Of a DNA stretch of 8,250 nt, positions 5,738 to 8,250 are shown piece after piece. The stretch is from DATEPR01 sp036269975. Lineage in GTDB: Bacteria; Actinomycetota; Actinomycetes; Mycobacteriales; Pseudonocardiaceae. Position numbers and translations under genes: made by a program. Position 1 is the stretch's first letter; each line of letters begins with the position of its first letter. Location of the stretch: assembly GCA_036269975.1 (NCBI GenBank), contig DATBDL010000193.1:1-8250 (forward strand), in the 5' to 3' direction. The notes under the pieces were generated by a model that saw nothing but the letters and a program-made list of their open reading frames with translations, did not search any database and was not told the DNA's origin.

Positions 5738-7660
5738 ATGGACACCCGCACCGAGCCCGGCGTCACCGAGTTGACGACTGTCCTGGACGGTCGGTGGGCC
5801 GATCTGCGGCGCCGCCTTCGTGACCACATCGCCACCCTGGACTTCCCGGACACCACTGCCATGAGCACCGAGGAGCACCGCGCCCTGGCGTTGGGCCAAC
5901 TGCGCGAGATGGCCAAGACCGACACGTCCCGGTTGGGTTTCGAGACCGCGTTCGGTGGGGGTGGCGACATCGGCGGCTCTGTCGTCGCGTTCGAGATGCT
6001 CGGGTTCGGCGACCTTTCGCTGATGGTGAAGGCCGGTGTCCAATGGGGACTGTTCGGCGGTGCCGTCCAGCTTCTTGGCACCCGCCGCCACCACGAGCGC
6101 TACCTCGCCGACATCATGGACCTGTCGCTCCTGGGCTGTTTCGCGATGACCGAGACCGGCCACGGCTCGGACGTGCAACACCTGCTTACCACCGCGACCT
6201 ACGATCCGGCGACCGAGGAGTTCGTCGTCCACACGCCGGACGTCCGCGCCCGCAAGGACTACATCGGCAACGCCGCCCGTGACGGCCGCATGGCCGTGGT
6301 GTTCGCGCAACTGGTCATCGGCGCCGAAGGGCGTGGCGTGCACGCCTTGCTGGTCCCGATCCGGGACGCCGACGGCACTCCACGGCCCGGTGTGTCCATC
6401 ATGGACTGTGGCCGCAAGGGCGGTCTGAACGGCGTCGACAACGGCCGCATCACGTTCGACCACGTCCGCGTTCCGCGTACGGCCCTGCTGGACCGTTACG
6501 GGCACGTCGACGCCGATGGCACCTACACCAGTCCGATCGATGGCGACGGCAAGCGTTTCTTCACCATGATAGGCACCCTGATTCGCGGCCGGATCAGTGT
6601 CGCGGGCAGCGCCGGCAGCGCCACCAAACGCGCCCTCACCATCGCCGTGCGGCACGCCGAGCACCGCAGCCAGTTCCGCCGCCCCGGCGCGGATGCCGAC
6701 GTGACGCTGCTGGACTACCTTGCCCACCAACGCCGTCTGCTGCCCGCGCTGGCCACCACGTACGCGCTGCACTTCGCGCAGGAGCAACTCGTCGCCGACC
6801 TCGACGCGCTACAGGCCGACGCGCAACCCGATGAGCAGCGCCAGCGGGAACTGGAGTCGCGGGCCGCCGGTATCAAGGCCGTGACGACCTGGCACGCCAC
6901 CGCGACGATCCAGGCGTGCCGGGAGGCGTGCGGCGGCGCCGGCTACCTGGCCGCGAACGTGCTGACCGGCCTGAAGGCCGACACCGACGTGTTCACCACG
7001 TTCGAGGGCGACAACACCGTCCTGCTCCAGCTCGTCGCGAAGGGCCTGCTGACCAGCTACCGCGCCCACTTCGAGGATCTCGGGACGTTGGCCACCGCCC
7101 GGTTCGTCGCCGAGCAGTTCGTCGGTGCGGTGATCGAGCGGACGGCGGCCCGTGGCGTGATCGAGCGCCTGGTCAGCGCGAACCCGTCCGGGGACGACCT
7201 GTTCGACCGCGCATGGCACGTCCGTGCGTTCGAGGACCGCGAGACGCACGTGCTGGACGGCCTCGCGCGCCGCCTGCGTCGTGCCGCGACCAGCGACGCC
7301 GATCCGTTCGACGTGTTCAACGACGCCCAGGATCACGTGCTGCGGGCCGCCCGCGTGCACACCGACCGGGTGGTGCTGGAGGCGTTCGTGGCCGCGATCG
7401 ACCGTTGCGCCGACCCGGCGACGCGGGCGCTGCTGGAGCGGGTGTGCGACCTGTACGTGCTGAGCGACATCGACGGTGACCTGGCCTGGTTCCTCGGCCA
7501 CGGCCGGCTCGGCGCGGCGCGCGGCAAGCTGGTCAACGGCGCGGTGAACACGCTGTGCCACGAACTGCGCCCGCACGCCACCACGCTGGTGGAGGCGTTC
7601 GCGATCCCGGCGCCGTTCCTGCGCACCGAGATGCTCGGCGACGCTCCGGCCATGGCCTGA
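5738..7660 (+). CDS. acyl-CoA oxidase / acyl-CoA dehydrogenase family flavoenzyme
   Basis: A 640-residue FAD enzyme of the acyl-CoA oxidase type, which introduces the trans-2 double bond into acyl-CoA in the first step of beta-oxidation. The N-terminal helical domain (to about 130) leads to CFAMTETGHGSDVQHL (134-149), the flavin- and substrate-binding segment of the family. A beta domain follows (about 150-275, with DVRARKDYIGNAA and CGRKGGLNGVDNGR). The helical domain has RSQF at 310-313, CREACGGAGYLAANV at 394-408, and TFEGDNTVL at 421-429. Glu423 of that last motif is at the position of the catalytic base of peroxisomal acyl-CoA oxidases. Residues about 440-630 form the ACOX-type C-terminal helical domain, absent from ordinary 380-aa dehydrogenases. 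Substrate chain length is unknown, and oxidase versus dehydrogenase activity cannot be decided by reading. The ATG at 5738 gives the family's usual length. Confidence 0.9.
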   Translation: MDTRTEPGVTELTTVLDGRWADLRRRLRDHIATLDFPDTTAMSTEEHRALALGQLREMAKTDTSRLGFETAFGGGGDIGGSVVAFEMLGFGDLSLMVKAGVQWGLFGGAVQLLGTRRHHERYLADIMDLSLLGCFAMTETGHGSDVQHLLTTATYDPATEEFVVHTPDVRARKDYIGNAARDGRMAVVFAQLVIGAEGRGVHALLVPIRDADGTPRPGVSIMDCGRKGGLNGVDNGRITFDHVRVPRTALLDRYGHVDADGTYTSPIDGDGKRFFTMIGTLIRGRISVAGSAGSATKRALTIAVRHAEHRSQFRRPGADADVTLLDYLAHQRRLLPALATTYALHFAQEQLVADLDALQADAQPDEQRQRELESRAAGIKAVTTWHATATIQACREACGGAGYLAANVLTGLKADTDVFTTFEGDNTVLLQLVAKGLLTSYRAHFEDLGTLATARFVAEQFVGAVIERTAARGVIERLVSANPSGDDLFDRAWHVRAFEDRETHVLDGLARRLRRAATSDADPFDVFNDAQDHVLRAARVHTDRVVLEAFVAAIDRCADPATRALLERVCDLYVLSDIDGDLAWFLGHGRLGAARGKLVNGAVNTLCHELRPHATTLVEAFAIPAPFLRTEMLGDAPAMA

Positions 7661-7669
7661 CCCACCGCC

Positions 7670-8250
<581 letters not shown>

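Noticed and set aside
5702..6787. 361-codon minus-strand frame opposite the acyl-CoA oxidase
   Set aside because: Composition is a low-complexity Gly/Ala/Arg/Val mix, and the plus-strand frame has the conserved flavoenzyme motifs.

Overview
The window is chromosomal DNA from a high-GC actinomycete. Third codon positions are rich in G/C, GTG starts are frequent, two genes look leaderless, and one promoter carries a DtxR/IdeR iron box. The LAL-type and LysR-type regulators resemble those of Pseudonocardiales (Amycolatopsis-like genera). That placement is an inference from gene style, not from a marker gene. I see no rRNA, tRNA, CRISPR array, transposase or phage gene.

Left part (1-2168): the N-terminal end of a LuxR-type (LAL) ATPase regulator leaves the window on the minus strand. 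It is followed by a strong hairpin, a minus-strand four-helix membrane protein of unknown function, and a divergent LysR-family regulator on the plus strand. The LysR gene probably gives a leaderless mRNA.

Middle (2179-3423): a minus-strand stress pair encodes Dps, a ferritin-like iron-storage protein with its full ferroxidase ligand set, followed by a 59-residue CsbD-family protein. About 590 bases with no secure gene follow. They hold a plausible promoter and an excellent Shine-Dalgarno site in front of a doubtful 101-codon ORF, and end in a 19-bp iron box matching the DtxR/IdeR consensus at 17 of 19 positions.

Right part (3461-8250, plus strand): the iron box and a 9-bp 5'-UTR hairpin precede a PepSY-type transmembrane protein (421 aa). 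It overlaps a 121-aa four-helix membrane protein, which in turn overlaps a second small four-helix membrane protein. This looks like an iron-repressed, translationally coupled membrane operon, presumably for ferric-siderophore reduction or iron uptake. The third membrane protein has no stop codon of its own. Its frame runs open through about 260 bases of poorly coding sequence into a 640-aa acyl-CoA oxidase/dehydrogenase gene, which has its own leaderless-type promoter. Nine bases later an ArsB/SLC13-type permease begins and runs off the window.

The main theme is iron and oxidative stress: Dps stores iron, and the iron-box operon next to it should be expressed when iron is scarce. The best candidate for something little described is the two small membrane proteins coupled to the PepSY protein, together with the missing stop. 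I do not see clear evidence of a wholly new system.
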